Source of the DNA: Duganella sp. CF402
Lineage (GTDB): Bacteria > Pseudomonadota > Gammaproteobacteria > Burkholderiales > Burkholderiaceae_D
NCBI RefSeq assembly: GCF_900109645.1
Contig: NZ_FOBG01000004.1
Span: forward strand, 124,001-188,000
Direction: 5' to 3'
Length of the DNA: 64,000 nt
In this document: positions 17,692 through 27,267 of the stretch, one piece after another
Numbering within the stretch: position 1 is the first letter of the stretch
Layout: the number at the start of each line of letters is the position of its first letter
The notes under the pieces: generated by a model
Told to the model about the DNA's origin: nothing
The model's database searches: none
What the model saw: the letters and a program-made list of their open reading frames with translations, nothing else
Program-made: the position numbers and the translations under genes

Positions 17692-18570
17692 TTAGTTCAC
17701 CGCGTTCAGCTGGATATCGAACACCAGGGTCGAGTTGGCGGGAATCGTCACCACGCCGCTCGAATTGGTTTGCGCGGTGGCGCCGTAACCTTGGTCCGGC
17801 GGGATGATCACGGTGCGTTTGCCGCCCACCTGCATGCCGGTCACGCCGGTGGTGAAGCCGGCAATCACGGTGCTGCCCAAGGTGAACGTCAGAGGCGTGG
17901 TGCTGGTGACGTTGGAATCGAACTGGTAACCCTTGCGGTTGGCGCGGGTGCCATCATACAGCCAGCCGGTGTAGGTCACGCTGACGGTCTTGCCGGCAAC
18001 TGCGGTGGCGCCGGTGCCCACGGTAACTTCCGTGATCGTAGTCACGGTCGGCGGCGGGACATTCGGAATGGTCACGGCCTTGGCTACGCTGACCAGCGTA
18101 AAGTCATACACCATCGCCGAGTTGGCCAGGATGGCTGGATACTCGATGCCGTTGACCTTGACCGCCTCGCGCGTGCCGGCGCCGTAGGCCAGGTTGGCCG
18201 GCAGCACGGCGGTGCGCTTGCCGCCCGGTTGCATGCCCAGCAGCGCCTGGTCCCAGCCGGCTGCCGGCAGCGACGACGATGGCAGCGCGCCCACGCCGAC
18301 GGTGCCGGTCAGCGGTGCGCCGGCGTCGATCGAGCTCTCCACCTTGGAGCCCTTGCCGTCGGTCTTGGTCGAGTCATACAGGTAACCCACGTAGTGGACG
18401 GTCACGGTATCGCCCGCCTCAGCGGTCAGGCCGGTGCCGACCACGGTGGTGGTCAGCTTGTAGTCCGGTTGCGGCACCACCACGGCGGTGGTGGTCTTGG
18501 CGCCGCCGCCGCAGGCGGTCAGCACCACTACGCAGGCTGCGGCAACGATCAATTGCAACTTCGATTTCAT
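17692..18570 (-). CDS. Two-domain FKBP-type peptidyl-prolyl isomerase lipoprotein
   Basis: 292 residues from ATG 18570, which is preceded by AAAGGT. The N-terminus carries a lipoprotein signal with lipobox LTAC (cysteine about residue 19). Two FKBP domains follow, about 50-165 and 185-292. The C-terminal domain keeps the core active-site residues (VTYTGWLYD, FDSN, GYGA, VFDI). In the N-terminal domain the FDS segment is VESS and a 10-residue insertion is present, so it may be weak or structural. Likely a periplasmic folding factor anchored to a membrane. No operon partner; shares a terminator with the exporter operon. Confidence 0.9.
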   Translation of the reverse strand: MKSKLQLIVAAACVVVLTACGGGAKTTTAVVVPQPDYKLTTTVVGTGLTAEAGDTVTVHYVGYLYDSTKTDGKGSKVESSIDAGAPLTGTVGVGALPSSSLPAAGWDQALLGMQPGGKRTAVLPANLAYGAGTREAVKVNGIEYPAILANSAMVYDFTLVSVAKAVTIPNVPPPTVTTITEVTVGTGATAVAGKTVSVTYTGWLYDGTRANRKGYQFDSNVTSTTPLTFTLGSTVIAGFTTGVTGMQVGGKRTVIIPPDQGYGATAQTNSSGVVTIPANSTLVFDIQLNAVN

Positions 18571-18676
18571 TAATTTACCTTTGATGAGTATTCGTATTCG
18601 GTAGTCCCGGCGCAGAAGTTTAGCAGACCGCGCCGCTTCCACTCCGGGCACTACATTCAGTTACATTATTTTGTCT

Positions 18677-20557
18677 TCAAATTTCCACTTGCGTGCCAAG
18701 TTCGATCACGCGGTTGGGCGGAATCTGGTAGTAGTCGGCGGCGCCGCGCGCATTGCGCGACATGGCCACGAACAGGTGTTCGCGCCAGGTCGCCATGCCG
18801 GAGCCGGGCGACGAGATCACAGTCTGGCGGGCGATGAAGAAGGAGGTCTCCATCATCTCGAACGGCAGGCCCAGGCACTCGCACAGCTGCAGCGCGCGCG
18901 GGATGTCCGGTTCGTCCTTGAAGCCGTAGTAGACGCTGACCTGGTAGCACTGGTGGCCCAGGTCGGTAACCTTGACCTGCTCCGCTTCCGCCACGTAAGG
19001 CTCCTCGATGATGTGCACGGTCAGGAACACCACGCGCTCGTGCAGCACCTTGTTGTGCGACAGGTTGTGCAGCAGCGCGTGCGGCACGCCGTCGCTTTCG
19101 CCGCGCATGAAGATGGCGGTGCCGTACACGCGCGTCGGCGGCGCCACGAACAGCGAGGACAGGAACTCTTCCAGCGGAATCGCGTGCTTTTGCAGGTTTT
19201 CAAACACCAGCTCGCGGCCGCGCTTCCAGGTCAGCATCACGGTGAACAGCACCACGCCCAGCAGCAGCGGGAACCAGCCGCCGTGGAACAGCTTCAGGGT
19301 GCTGGCCGAGAACAGCGAGATGTCCAGCGCCAGGAAGAAGCCGGTGGCGCCGAAGCACAGCGCCAGCGGCAGGTGCCAGCGGTAGCGGATCACGAAGAAG
19401 GTCAGCACGGTGGTGGCCAGCATGGTGGCGGTCACGGCGATGCCGTAGGCGCCGGCCAGCTTGTCGGACGAGCCAAAGCCGATCACCGCCAGCAGCACCA
19501 CGCCCAGCTGCAGCCAGTTGACCGCCGGGATGTAGATCTGGCCGATCTCGCTCTCCGAGGTGTGCTGGATGCGCATGCGCGGCAGCAGGCCCAGCGCGAT
19601 GGCTTGCTTGGTCATCGAGAAGGTGCCGGAGATGGTGGCCTGCGAGGCGATCACCGCCGCCGCCGTCGACAGCACCACCAGCGGATACACCGCCCACTCG
19701 CCCAGCTGGTGGAAGAAGGGATTGTCCACCGCGCCCGGATGCGTCAGCAGCAGCGCGCCCTGGCCGAGGTAGTTCAGCGCCAGCGCCGGGAACACGATCA
19801 GGAACCAGGCGGCGCGGATCGGCTTTTTGCCGAAGTGGCCCATGTCGGCGTACAGCGCCTCGGCGCCGGTCAGCGCCAGCACCACCGCGCCCAGCGCGAC
19901 GAAGGCGATCATGCGGTTTTCATACATGAAGGTCAGCGCGCGGAATGGATTCAGCGCGAACAGGATCTGCGGCGCTTCCACGATGTTGACCACGCCCATC
20001 ACCGCCAGCGCGGCAAACCACACCACCATGATCGGGCCGAAGAAGCGGCCGATGCCGGCGGTGCCGTGGCGCTGCATGGCGTACAGCGAGATCAGCACGA
20101 TGATGGTGAGCGGCACGATGTACTGTTCCAGCCCCGGCGCGGCCACTTCCAGGCCCTCGATCGCGCCCAGCACCGAAATGGCCGGGGTAATCACGCTGTC
20201 GCCGTAGAACATGGTGGCGCCAAACACGCCGAGCAGCATCAGCGGGTAGTGCCACTTGGGCGCGGCCTTGGTGACGGAATTGAGCGCCAGGGCCATCAGC
20301 GCCATGATGCCGCCCTCGCCACGGTTGTCGGCGCGCAGCACCAGGCTCACGTATTTGAGCGAGACGATGATGGTCAGGCCCCAGAAAATCAGGGAGATGA
20401 TGCCCAGCAGGTTGCCCTCGGTCAGGGCCAGTCCATGCTCGGGATCGAAGACGGTTTTGAGGGTGTAGAGAGGGCTGGTACCGATGTCGCCATAGACAAT
20501 GCCGACAGCCGCCAGCGTGAGTGCCGCGAGACTGCTTTTCTTGTGTTGCTCGGTCAA
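18677..20557 (-). CDS. kup: Kup low-affinity potassium uptake protein
   Basis: 626 residues if translation starts at TTG 20557, which is preceded by AGGTG at good spacing and gives MTEQHKKSSLAALTLAAVG, the usual Kup start. A GTG at 20590 would add 11 residues. The first 430 residues hold about 12 membrane helices with the signature GIVYGDIGTSPLYTLK and GDSVITPAISVLGAIEGL. The rest is the cytoplasmic domain. A K+/H+ symporter of the KUP/HAK/KT family. The length matches the E. coli protein closely. Monocistronic; divergent from rarD. Confidence 0.95.
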   Translation of the reverse strand: MTEQHKKSSLAALTLAAVGIVYGDIGTSPLYTLKTVFDPEHGLALTEGNLLGIISLIFWGLTIIVSLKYVSLVLRADNRGEGGIMALMALALNSVTKAAPKWHYPLMLLGVFGATMFYGDSVITPAISVLGAIEGLEVAAPGLEQYIVPLTIIVLISLYAMQRHGTAGIGRFFGPIMVVWFAALAVMGVVNIVEAPQILFALNPFRALTFMYENRMIAFVALGAVVLALTGAEALYADMGHFGKKPIRAAWFLIVFPALALNYLGQGALLLTHPGAVDNPFFHQLGEWAVYPLVVLSTAAAVIASQATISGTFSMTKQAIALGLLPRMRIQHTSESEIGQIYIPAVNWLQLGVVLLAVIGFGSSDKLAGAYGIAVTATMLATTVLTFFVIRYRWHLPLALCFGATGFFLALDISLFSASTLKLFHGGWFPLLLGVVLFTVMLTWKRGRELVFENLQKHAIPLEEFLSSLFVAPPTRVYGTAIFMRGESDGVPHALLHNLSHNKVLHERVVFLTVHIIEEPYVAEAEQVKVTDLGHQCYQVSVYYGFKDEPDIPRALQLCECLGLPFEMMETSFFIARQTVISSPGSGMATWREHLFVAMSRNARGAADYYQIPPNRVIELGTQVEI

Positions 20558-20749
20558 GATTGCACCTGTTGTTGTTTTGGTGCATTGCACAATAGGTCAA
20601 GCCTATGTAAAAGGCAAGGAGATTTTGGCATACGAAGTGGTTCCCGGACGTTCCAAATGTTCAATACCGAGAGTGTACGCCGCTCCGGCCAGGATTTGCT
20701 AGATGAGCGATAATGGCAGACCGCCCCGCCCTTTTTGCCGTTAATCCAC

Positions 20750-21625
20750 ATGAACACAGGTATTTTGTACGCCACCTCGGCCTTCCTCTGCTGGGGCCTG
20801 TTCCCGCTGTATTTCCACGCCATCAGCGAAGTGCCGCCGCTGGAAATCCTGGCCCACCGCATGCTGTGGTCGCTGGCCTTCCTGGTGATCGTGCTGACCG
20901 CGCGCCAGCAGTGGAAATGGCTGCCCAAGGTGCTGCAACAGCCGCGCATCCTGCTCAGTTTTGTCGCCAGCGCGCTGCTGCTGACGGCCAACTGGGGCGT
21001 CTACATCTGGTCGGTGAACAATGGCCACGTGATCGACGCCAGCCTCGGCTACTTCATCAACCCGCTGGTCAACGTGCTGCTGGGACTGATCGTGCTGAAG
21101 GAAAAGCTGCGCCGGGCGCAGTGGCTGGCGATCGGCGTGGCGGCCGGCGGCGTGGCCTGGCTGACCTGGCAAGCGGGCCAGCTGCCGTGGATTGCCTTGA
21201 TTTTAGGCATCACCTTCGGCGCCTACGGCCTGCTGCGCAAGATGGCAGCACTGGCGGCACTCGAAGGCCTGTCGCTGGAAACCCTGATTTTGTTCCCGCT
21301 GGCGCTGGTGTATGTGCTGTGGCTGGGCTTCCACGGCCAGAACACCTTCATCAACACGCCGCACGACAGCACCCGCTGGCTGCTGGCCGCCGCCGGTCCG
21401 ATCACCGCGATTCCGCTGCTGCTGTTCGCGGCCGGGGCGCGCAAGATCCCGATGGCGGTGCTGGGCTTGTTGCAGTACCTGTCGCCGACCATGCAGGCGC
21501 TGCTGGGCGTGTGGGTGTTCCACGAAGCGTTCACGGCCGACCGCCTGGCCGGCTTCCTGGTCATCTGGGCGGCGCTGATCCTGTACGTGGCCGAGGGCTG
21601 GTGGGCCTCGAAACGCGCTAAATAG
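20750..21625 (+). CDS. rarD: RarD-type EamA family transporter
   Basis: 291 residues with about ten hydrophobic helices in two EamA repeats. The N-terminal GILYATSAFLCWGLFPLYF and the NWGVYIWSVNNGHVIDASLG segment (about 78-97) are diagnostic of RarD. ATG 20750 is chosen because it begins the conserved MNTG start; no strong ribosome-binding site is visible. RarD proteins are inner-membrane drug/metabolite exporters of uncertain substrate (linked to chloramphenicol sensitivity in some species). Next gene ettA follows in the same direction. Confidence 0.93.
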   Translation: MNTGILYATSAFLCWGLFPLYFHAISEVPPLEILAHRMLWSLAFLVIVLTARQQWKWLPKVLQQPRILLSFVASALLLTANWGVYIWSVNNGHVIDASLGYFINPLVNVLLGLIVLKEKLRRAQWLAIGVAAGGVAWLTWQAGQLPWIALILGITFGAYGLLRKMAALAALEGLSLETLILFPLALVYVLWLGFHGQNTFINTPHDSTRWLLAAAGPITAIPLLLFAAGARKIPMAVLGLLQYLSPTMQALLGVWVFHEAFTADRLAGFLVIWAALILYVAEGWWASKRAK

Positions 21626-21693
21626 TGGGAAGATGGCGGGATTTATCGTATCCTGTCGTCCTTCCCTGCATTTCACCTTCACAGAGATTCTCA

Positions 21694-23361
21694 ATGGCAA
21701 ATTACGTCTATACCATGAACCGCGTGGGCAAAATCGTCCCGCCCAAGCGCCAGATTCTGAAAGATATTTCGCTGTCCTTCTTCCCGGGCGCGAAAATCGG
21801 CGTGCTGGGCCTGAACGGCTCCGGTAAGTCGACCTTGCTTAAAATTATGGCAGGCATCGATACCGACATCCAGGGCGAAGCACGCCCGATGCCGGGCCTG
21901 AACATCGGCTACCTGCCGCAGGAACCGCAGCTGGATCCGGAAAAAACCGTGCGCCAGGAAGTCGAGTCGGGCCTGGGCGAAGCGTTTGAAGCGCAAGCCA
22001 AGCTGGACGCCGTGTACGCCGCCTACGCCGAAGAAGACGCCGACTTCGACGCGCTGGCCGCCGAGCAGGCGCGCCTGGAAGCGATCATCTCGTCGTCCGA
22101 TGGCGGCAACCTGAACCTGCAACTGGAAATGGCCGCCGACGCGCTGCGCCTGCCGCCGTGGGACGCCAAGATCGGCGTGCTGTCCGGTGGTGAGAAGCGC
22201 CGCGTGGCGCTGTGCAAACTGCTGCTGTCCAAGCCGGACATGCTGCTGCTCGACGAACCGACCAACCACCTGGACGCCGAGTCCGTCGAATGGCTCGAAC
22301 AGTTCCTGCTGCGCTTCCCTGGCACCGTGGTCGGCATCACCCACGACCGCTACTTCCTCGACAACGCCGCCGAGTGGATCCTGGAACTGGACCGTGGCCA
22401 CGGCATCCCGTGGAAAGGCAACTACTCGTCGTGGCTGGATCAGAAACAGGACCGCCTGAAGCAGGAAGAAGCCACCGAATCGGCCCGCCAGCGCGCGCTG
22501 CAAAAAGAACTGGAATGGTCGCGCCAGAATCCGAAGGCGCGCCAGGCCAAGTCGAAAGCCCGTCTGGCCCGCTTCAACGAACTGAGCGAGTACGAATACC
22601 AGAAGCGTAACGAGACCCAGGAGATCTTCATCCCTGTGGCCGAGCGTCTGGGCAATGAAGTGATCGAGTTCAAGAACGTCTCGAAAGGCTTTGGCGACCG
22701 CCTGCTGCTGGACAACGTCTCGTTCACGATTCCGCCAGGCGCCATCGTCGGCATCATCGGCCCGAACGGCGCCGGTAAATCGACCCTGTTCAAGATGATC
22801 GCCGGTATCGACCAGCCGGACAGCGGTGAAGTGGTGATCGGCAAGACCGCGAAAATCTCGCTGGTCGACCAGAGCCGCGACAAGCTGTCGGATGCCAAGA
22901 CCGTGTTTGAAGACGTGTCCGGCGGCGCCGACGTGCTGAGCGTGGGCCGCTTCGAAATGCCATCGCGCGCCTACCTGGGCCGTTTCAACTTCAAGGGCGG
23001 CGACCAGCAAAAGATCGTCGGCAACCTGTCCGGTGGTGAGCGCGGCCGTCTGCACCTGGCCAAGACCCTGCTCAAGGGCGGCAACGTCCTGCTGCTGGAT
23101 GAACCGTCCAACGATCTGGACGTGGAAACCCTGCGCGCGCTGGAAGATGCGCTGCTGGAATTCGCCGGTTCCGTGATGGTGATCTCGCACGATCGCTGGT
23201 TCCTGGACCGCATCGCCACCCACATCCTGGCATTCGAAGGCAACTCCCAGGTCACCTTCTTCGACGGTAACTACCAAGAGTACGAAGCCGACAAGAAGAA
23301 ACGCCTGGGCGAAGAAGGCGCCAAACCAAAACGCATCCGCTACAAGCCGCTGACCAACTGA
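21694..23361 (+). CDS. ettA: Energy-dependent translational throttle protein EttA
   Basis: 555 residues, an ABC-F ATPase. Two nucleotide-binding domains have Walker A GLNGSGKST (about 39-47) and GPNGAGKST (about 357-365), and signature motifs LSGGEKRR and LSGGERGR. The inter-domain arm carries basic residues (SRQNPKARQAKSKARLARF). MANYVYTMNRVGKIVPPKRQ is the canonical EttA start. It binds the ribosomal E site and gates elongation according to ADP/ATP. Encoded alone, with a strong terminator behind it. Confidence 0.97.
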   Translation: MANYVYTMNRVGKIVPPKRQILKDISLSFFPGAKIGVLGLNGSGKSTLLKIMAGIDTDIQGEARPMPGLNIGYLPQEPQLDPEKTVRQEVESGLGEAFEAQAKLDAVYAAYAEEDADFDALAAEQARLEAIISSSDGGNLNLQLEMAADALRLPPWDAKIGVLSGGEKRRVALCKLLLSKPDMLLLDEPTNHLDAESVEWLEQFLLRFPGTVVGITHDRYFLDNAAEWILELDRGHGIPWKGNYSSWLDQKQDRLKQEEATESARQRALQKELEWSRQNPKARQAKSKARLARFNELSEYEYQKRNETQEIFIPVAERLGNEVIEFKNVSKGFGDRLLLDNVSFTIPPGAIVGIIGPNGAGKSTLFKMIAGIDQPDSGEVVIGKTAKISLVDQSRDKLSDAKTVFEDVSGGADVLSVGRFEMPSRAYLGRFNFKGGDQQKIVGNLSGGERGRLHLAKTLLKGGNVLLLDEPSNDLDVETLRALEDALLEFAGSVMVISHDRWFLDRIATHILAFEGNSQVTFFDGNYQEYEADKKKRLGEEGAKPKRIRYKPLTN

Positions 23362-23368
23362 TCGGCCA

Positions 23369-23400
23369 TAAAAAAAGCCTGCTTACGCAGGCTTTTTTTT
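23369..23400. terminator. Bidirectional rho-independent terminator
   Basis: GCCTGC-TTAC-GCAGGC (23377-23392) is flanked by an A run and eight T residues, serving both ettA and the convergent outer-membrane gene. Confidence 0.92.
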
Positions 23401-23412
23401 CATGCACGGCAA

Positions 23413-24018
23413 TTAGAAGTTGTAGCGCAGGCCGGCGGTGATGGCGCCGGCTTTGCGGCCGGTGTCGATGTCGTTCTTGCCGTAGTTTTCGTACTCCAGC
23501 GAGACTTTCACGTTTTTGTTGATGGCGTACTCACCGCCCACCGAAGCGTACAGCGCGGTTTTGTTGTCGCTGCCGCTGACCGAGGCGATGCCGCTGGTGG
23601 TCACTTCATTGTGGTTGCGCGCCACGCCCAGTTTGCCGAACACGGCAAAGTCGCGGGCCACCGGCCAGGTGCCTTTACCGGCAACGTAGTACGAGTGCGC
23701 GTCGGTGTTCAGGCCGCCAGCGGCGCCGCCTTGGGTGTAGTTGTAGCTGCGCTTGCCGAAGTCGGTGTAGCCGGCTTCCACTGCCCAGGTCTGGTCGATG
23801 TTGTAGCCACCGTAGATCTTGCCGGCAGCCTTGGTGCCGCTGTGGTTGTCGCCGCTGACAGCGCCAGCGCCAGCGGTGTCGAAATCGTAACGGCTGCCGA
23901 CCACGCCAGCACCGATGTAAGCGGTGCCGGCGGCGTCTTGCGTGTTCGATTGAGCGTAAGCAGAAGTACCACCCAGGGCGGCGGCGGAAGCGACTAAGGC
24001 GAACAGAATTTTTTTCAT
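23413..24018 (-). CDS. OmpA/OmpX-like eight-stranded outer-membrane beta-barrel protein
   Basis: 201 residues with a signal peptide (MKKILFALVASAAALGGTSA, cleaved near YAQS). It continues with alternating amphipathic strands (GTAYIGAGVVGSRYDF, GKIYGGYNIDQTWAVEAGYTDF, VAGKGTWPVARDFAVFGKLG, YASVGGEYAINKNVKVSLEY) and the terminal strand AGLRYNF ending in phenylalanine, the outer-membrane insertion signal. No C-terminal peptidoglycan-binding domain is present. A small surface barrel of unknown role; membrane stability or adhesion are family possibilities. Confidence 0.88.
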   Translation of the reverse strand: MKKILFALVASAAALGGTSAYAQSNTQDAAGTAYIGAGVVGSRYDFDTAGAGAVSGDNHSGTKAAGKIYGGYNIDQTWAVEAGYTDFGKRSYNYTQGGAAGGLNTDAHSYYVAGKGTWPVARDFAVFGKLGVARNHNEVTTSGIASVSGSDNKTALYASVGGEYAINKNVKVSLEYENYGKNDIDTGRKAGAITAGLRYNF

Positions 24019-24204
24019 GATGTTGATCTTTCAGCAAAATGGTTGAAACGGAACTTGCTTGGGATCGCAGTTGCTATGAATTGCGATGTGTCCAAGATAG
24101 CACTCCAACCAACACCTGTGGCCACCGAATTAGTAAGAAGTGTGACGAGATGTAAGCCAAACGATCATTGGCGAATTTCAAGATGCACCAAACTTAAAAC
24201 GAGC

Positions 24205-25917
24205 TTAAAATTCCTCCCAATCCGTTGTCGATTCTTTAACGGCTGCCCTGGAAGGGCTTGGCCGGGCGAGGCGCGGCGTTGGCTTGGCGGCCGCTTTCGG
24301 TGCCGGCCTGGCCGTCACGCGCGGGGCCGTGCGCGGCGCCGCCAGCGCGGCCGTCCCCTGCTGCACGCGGAACACGCTGACCAGTTCCGCCAGCTTGCGC
24401 GCCTGCTCCTGCATCGCTTCCGACGCCGCCGCCGACTCTTCCACCAGCGCTGCGTTCTGCTGCGTCACCTGGTCCATCTGCACGATGGCCTGGTTGATCT
24501 GCTCGATGCCGGTGGTTTGCTCGCTGCTGGCGGCCTGGATGTCGGCCATGATGGCGGTCACGCGCTGGATGCTGGCGACGATTTCGCGCATGGTCACGCC
24601 GGCCTCGTCCACCTGGCGCGCGCCGGCGCCCACCTTGCTGACCGACTCGTCAATGAGCTGCTTGATTTCCTTGGCCGCCGTGGCCGAGCGCTGCGCCAGC
24701 GTGCGCACCTCCGACGCCACCACCGCGAAGCCGCGGCCCTGCTCGCCGGCGCGCGCCGCTTCCACTGCTGCATTCAGGGCCAGGATGTTGGTCTGGAAGG
24801 CGATGCCGTCAATCACGCCGATGATGTCTGCGATCTTGCCGGACGATTCGTTGATGGCGCCCATCGTGCCGATCACCTCGTCCACCACCGCGCCGCCCCG
24901 GAGCGCCACGGTCGACGCCGATCGGGCCAGCTCGTTGGCCTGGCGCGCGTTGTCGGCATTGGCTTTGACGGTCGAGGTCAATTCTTCCATCGACGACGCG
25001 GTCTCTTCCAGCGCGCCGGCTTGTTCCTCGGTGCGCGCCGACAAATCCTGGGTGCCGCTGGCGATTTCCGCCGAGGCGGTGGCGATGGTGTCAGTGCCGA
25101 CCCGCACCTGTCCGACGATGCCGCCCAGGCTGTCGCGCATGGACTTCATGGCGTACAGCACGCTGCGGCTGTCGTCCTGCCGCAATGCCACCTCGACAGT
25201 CAGGTCGCCGTCCGCGATCTGGCTGGCGACCTGCGCCACCTCGGCCGGCTCGCCGCCGAGCTGGCGGGTCAGGGCGCGCGTGATGATGAAGCCCAGCGCC
25301 AGCCCGGCGCCCAGGCTGGCCACCACCAGGCCCAGCATCAGCGTCAGGCTAAAACTGTAGAGTTCGCTGGTGTTCCTGGCCTTGGCGGCCGCGCGCGATT
25401 CTTTCAGGTCGGTCAGTGCATCCAGCATTTTGTCCAGGCGGTCGGCCTGCGCGCGCGCGGCCGACTGGGCACGATCGGCTTCCTCGGTACGCTGGGCCAG
25501 TGCTTCGCCCTGGGCGCTGTCGAAGGCTGCCGTAATCAGGCGCTCATATTCCTTCGCTGGCTCGACATAATCAGCCAGCAGCTTCTGTCCTTCCGGCGCG
25601 ACAAACAAGGGGCGCGCCTTGGCCAGCAGGTCATTCATGTTGGCCAGGTATTTCTGTGCGTCGGCACGGACTTTGGCGCGTTCCTCTGCCGTGCGCGCGG
25701 CCAGGAAGGTGGTGCGTGCCCGGCCCACGTAAATCAGGTTGATGTTGGCTTCCTTGATGTAGGAGAGCCCCACCAGATCCTCGCGGTACATGCTGTCGGC
25801 GGCGCTGTTGAACTTGCTCATGCTGTAGACGCCGATGCAGGCGACGATGGCGCCAATCACCGAAATACTCGTGAATCCAAGGATCAGCTTGGTCCCAACT
25901 TTCATTTTGCTAAACAT
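24205..25917 (-). CDS. Methyl-accepting chemotaxis protein
   Basis: 570 residues starting at an ATG with a strong AAGGAGGAG site. A transmembrane helix (about 10-32) is followed by a four-helix-bundle periplasmic sensor (about 35-190), a second helix (about 192-212), HAMP (about 213-265) and the signalling domain. The hairpin tip is GIAFQTNILALNAAVEAARAGEQGRGFAVVA, here crossing residues 365-395. The C-terminus ends in DWEEF, a CheR/CheB-docking pentapeptide, so the receptor is likely a high-abundance, methylated type. The ligand is not predictable. No other chemotaxis genes are nearby. Confidence 0.95.
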   Translation of the reverse strand: MFSKMKVGTKLILGFTSISVIGAIVACIGVYSMSKFNSAADSMYREDLVGLSYIKEANINLIYVGRARTTFLAARTAEERAKVRADAQKYLANMNDLLAKARPLFVAPEGQKLLADYVEPAKEYERLITAAFDSAQGEALAQRTEEADRAQSAARAQADRLDKMLDALTDLKESRAAAKARNTSELYSFSLTLMLGLVVASLGAGLALGFIITRALTRQLGGEPAEVAQVASQIADGDLTVEVALRQDDSRSVLYAMKSMRDSLGGIVGQVRVGTDTIATASAEIASGTQDLSARTEEQAGALEETASSMEELTSTVKANADNARQANELARSASTVALRGGAVVDEVIGTMGAINESSGKIADIIGVIDGIAFQTNILALNAAVEAARAGEQGRGFAVVASEVRTLAQRSATAAKEIKQLIDESVSKVGAGARQVDEAGVTMREIVASIQRVTAIMADIQAASSEQTTGIEQINQAIVQMDQVTQQNAALVEESAAASEAMQEQARKLAELVSVFRVQQGTAALAAPRTAPRVTARPAPKAAAKPTPRLARPSPSRAAVKESTTDWEEF

Positions 25918-26039
25918 GTATGTCTCCTCCTTGTTTTATGGAATAACCATACAGCGCTCAGGCTGCGCGCAGTTCATCGTGCTGCAAATTTCGGCCTCGC
26001 TTTGGACAGACTGTGACGCACTTCCAACAACCTGACGTG

Positions 26040-26636
26040 CTAGTCAATCAGCCGGAAAGTCAGGTTGACGCGCGGCCCGCGCGGCGTGCGTTCCTTGTTG
26101 ATGCCATGCAGCCAGTGCTGCTGCAAAGTACCCGCCATCAGCAGCAGGCAGCCGTCGCCCAGCGCCAGCTTGACGGTTTTTGGCAGCGTGCGGTGCTTGA
26201 GGATGAAGGTGCGTGGCGCGCCGAAGCTGACCGAGGCGATGGCCGGTTCCGGCCCCAGCTCGCGCTCGTCATCGGCATGGAAACCCATGCTGTCGCGCTC
26301 GTCGCGGTAGTAATTGAGCAGCACGCTGTTGAAGCGCCGCCCGGTGGCGCGCTCGACCGCCTGTTTGATATGCAGTTGCAGCGCGGTGAACGGCTGCGGA
26401 TGGAAGGTCTTGCCGGAATAGCGGTAGCTGGCCTCGCCATGCCAGGCCGACAAACGCGGTTGCATGTGCAATTTGCCCCAGACCTGGATCTGCTCGGCGC
26501 GCCAATCGGTCTCAGCCAAGAGGCGGCGCATCACCTCGTCCGGCGCCAGGTCCAGCGCCAGCCGCTGCTGGAACCACAGTTCGCCATCCTCGATCGGGAT
26601 CGGCGTGAGGCTGGCGTCGTCGGCAAATAAGTCCAT
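26040..26636 (-). CDS. AlkB-like 2-oxoglutarate/Fe(II) oxygenase
   Basis: 198 residues from ATG 26636. The double-stranded beta-helix keeps the metal ligands HADDERE (H and D of the HxD motif near residue 127) and the distal HGINKERTPRGPRVNLTFR with the histidine ligand and the 2-oxoglutarate-binding arginine of the RxxxxxR motif. NSVLLNYYRDERDSMGFH is the family hallmark. Members repair alkylated DNA or RNA by oxidative demethylation. Divergent from the molybdopterin-fold gene with a spacer of 43 bases. Confidence 0.92.
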   Translation of the reverse strand: MDLFADDASLTPIPIEDGELWFQQRLALDLAPDEVMRRLLAETDWRAEQIQVWGKLHMQPRLSAWHGEASYRYSGKTFHPQPFTALQLHIKQAVERATGRRFNSVLLNYYRDERDSMGFHADDERELGPEPAIASVSFGAPRTFILKHRTLPKTVKLALGDGCLLLMAGTLQQHWLHGINKERTPRGPRVNLTFRLID

Positions 26637-26679
26637 GCGCGGTATGATACCGGCACTACGCAATCAAGGAGTGACCTGC

Positions 26680-27267
26680 ATGAAGAAACGCCAGTTCCTG
26701 GGCACGGCCGCCACGGCAACGCTAGCCGGCTGGGCTACCACTCTCGCCGCACCGGCCCACGCGGCCGCCGCCAGCGGCCCTACCCTGCTGACCGTCACCG
26801 GCGCCATCGGCGCAGGCAATCGCGGCAAGCTGGATCCGGTGCGCGACCAGCTGATGTACAAGCAAAAGCTCAGCTTCGACAAGGCTTTCGGCTTCGATTT
26901 TGCCGCATTGGCGGCGCTGCCGGCCATCACCATCAAGCCGACGCTGGAATACGACGGCAAGCCGCATACGCTGCGCGGTCCGCTGCTGGTGGATGTGATG
27001 AAGGCGGCCGGCGCCAAACTCAACGACAACACCAAACTGGTGCTGCGCGCAATCGATGGCTTTGCAGCGACGGTGACGGTGGCGCAAGCGAAGGCGCAAC
27101 GCTACATCGTTGCCACCCATCTGGATGGCGCACCGATGGCGCTGGGCGGTTTGGGTCCGCTGTGGGCCGTGTATGAAGCGGATAAGGTCCCGGAAATGGC
27201 AGCCAAGCCGGTCTCCGACCGGTTCGGCCTATGCCCGTGGGGGCTTTACCACGTCAGCGTTGATTAA
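26680..27267 (+). CDS. Exported molybdopterin-oxidoreductase-fold protein
   Basis: 195 residues; AAGGAG lies just before ATG 26680. The N-terminus is a signal sequence with a KKRQFLGTAATATLAGW start, which resembles but lacks a full twin-arginine motif (KR instead of RR), cleaved near AHAAA. The mature part has the weak sulfite-oxidase-fold pattern of short periplasmic proteins (ITIKPTLEYDGKPHTLRGPLLVDVMKAAGA, split here over residues 88-118, and GGLGPLWAVYEAD near residue 156). The cofactor-binding cysteine of true enzymes is not seen in the usual place, so it may not bind molybdopterin. Function uncertain. Confidence 0.72.
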   Translation: MKKRQFLGTAATATLAGWATTLAAPAHAAAASGPTLLTVTGAIGAGNRGKLDPVRDQLMYKQKLSFDKAFGFDFAALAALPAITIKPTLEYDGKPHTLRGPLLVDVMKAAGAKLNDNTKLVLRAIDGFAATVTVAQAKAQRYIVATHLDGAPMALGGLGPLWAVYEADKVPEMAAKPVSDRFGLCPWGLYHVSVD

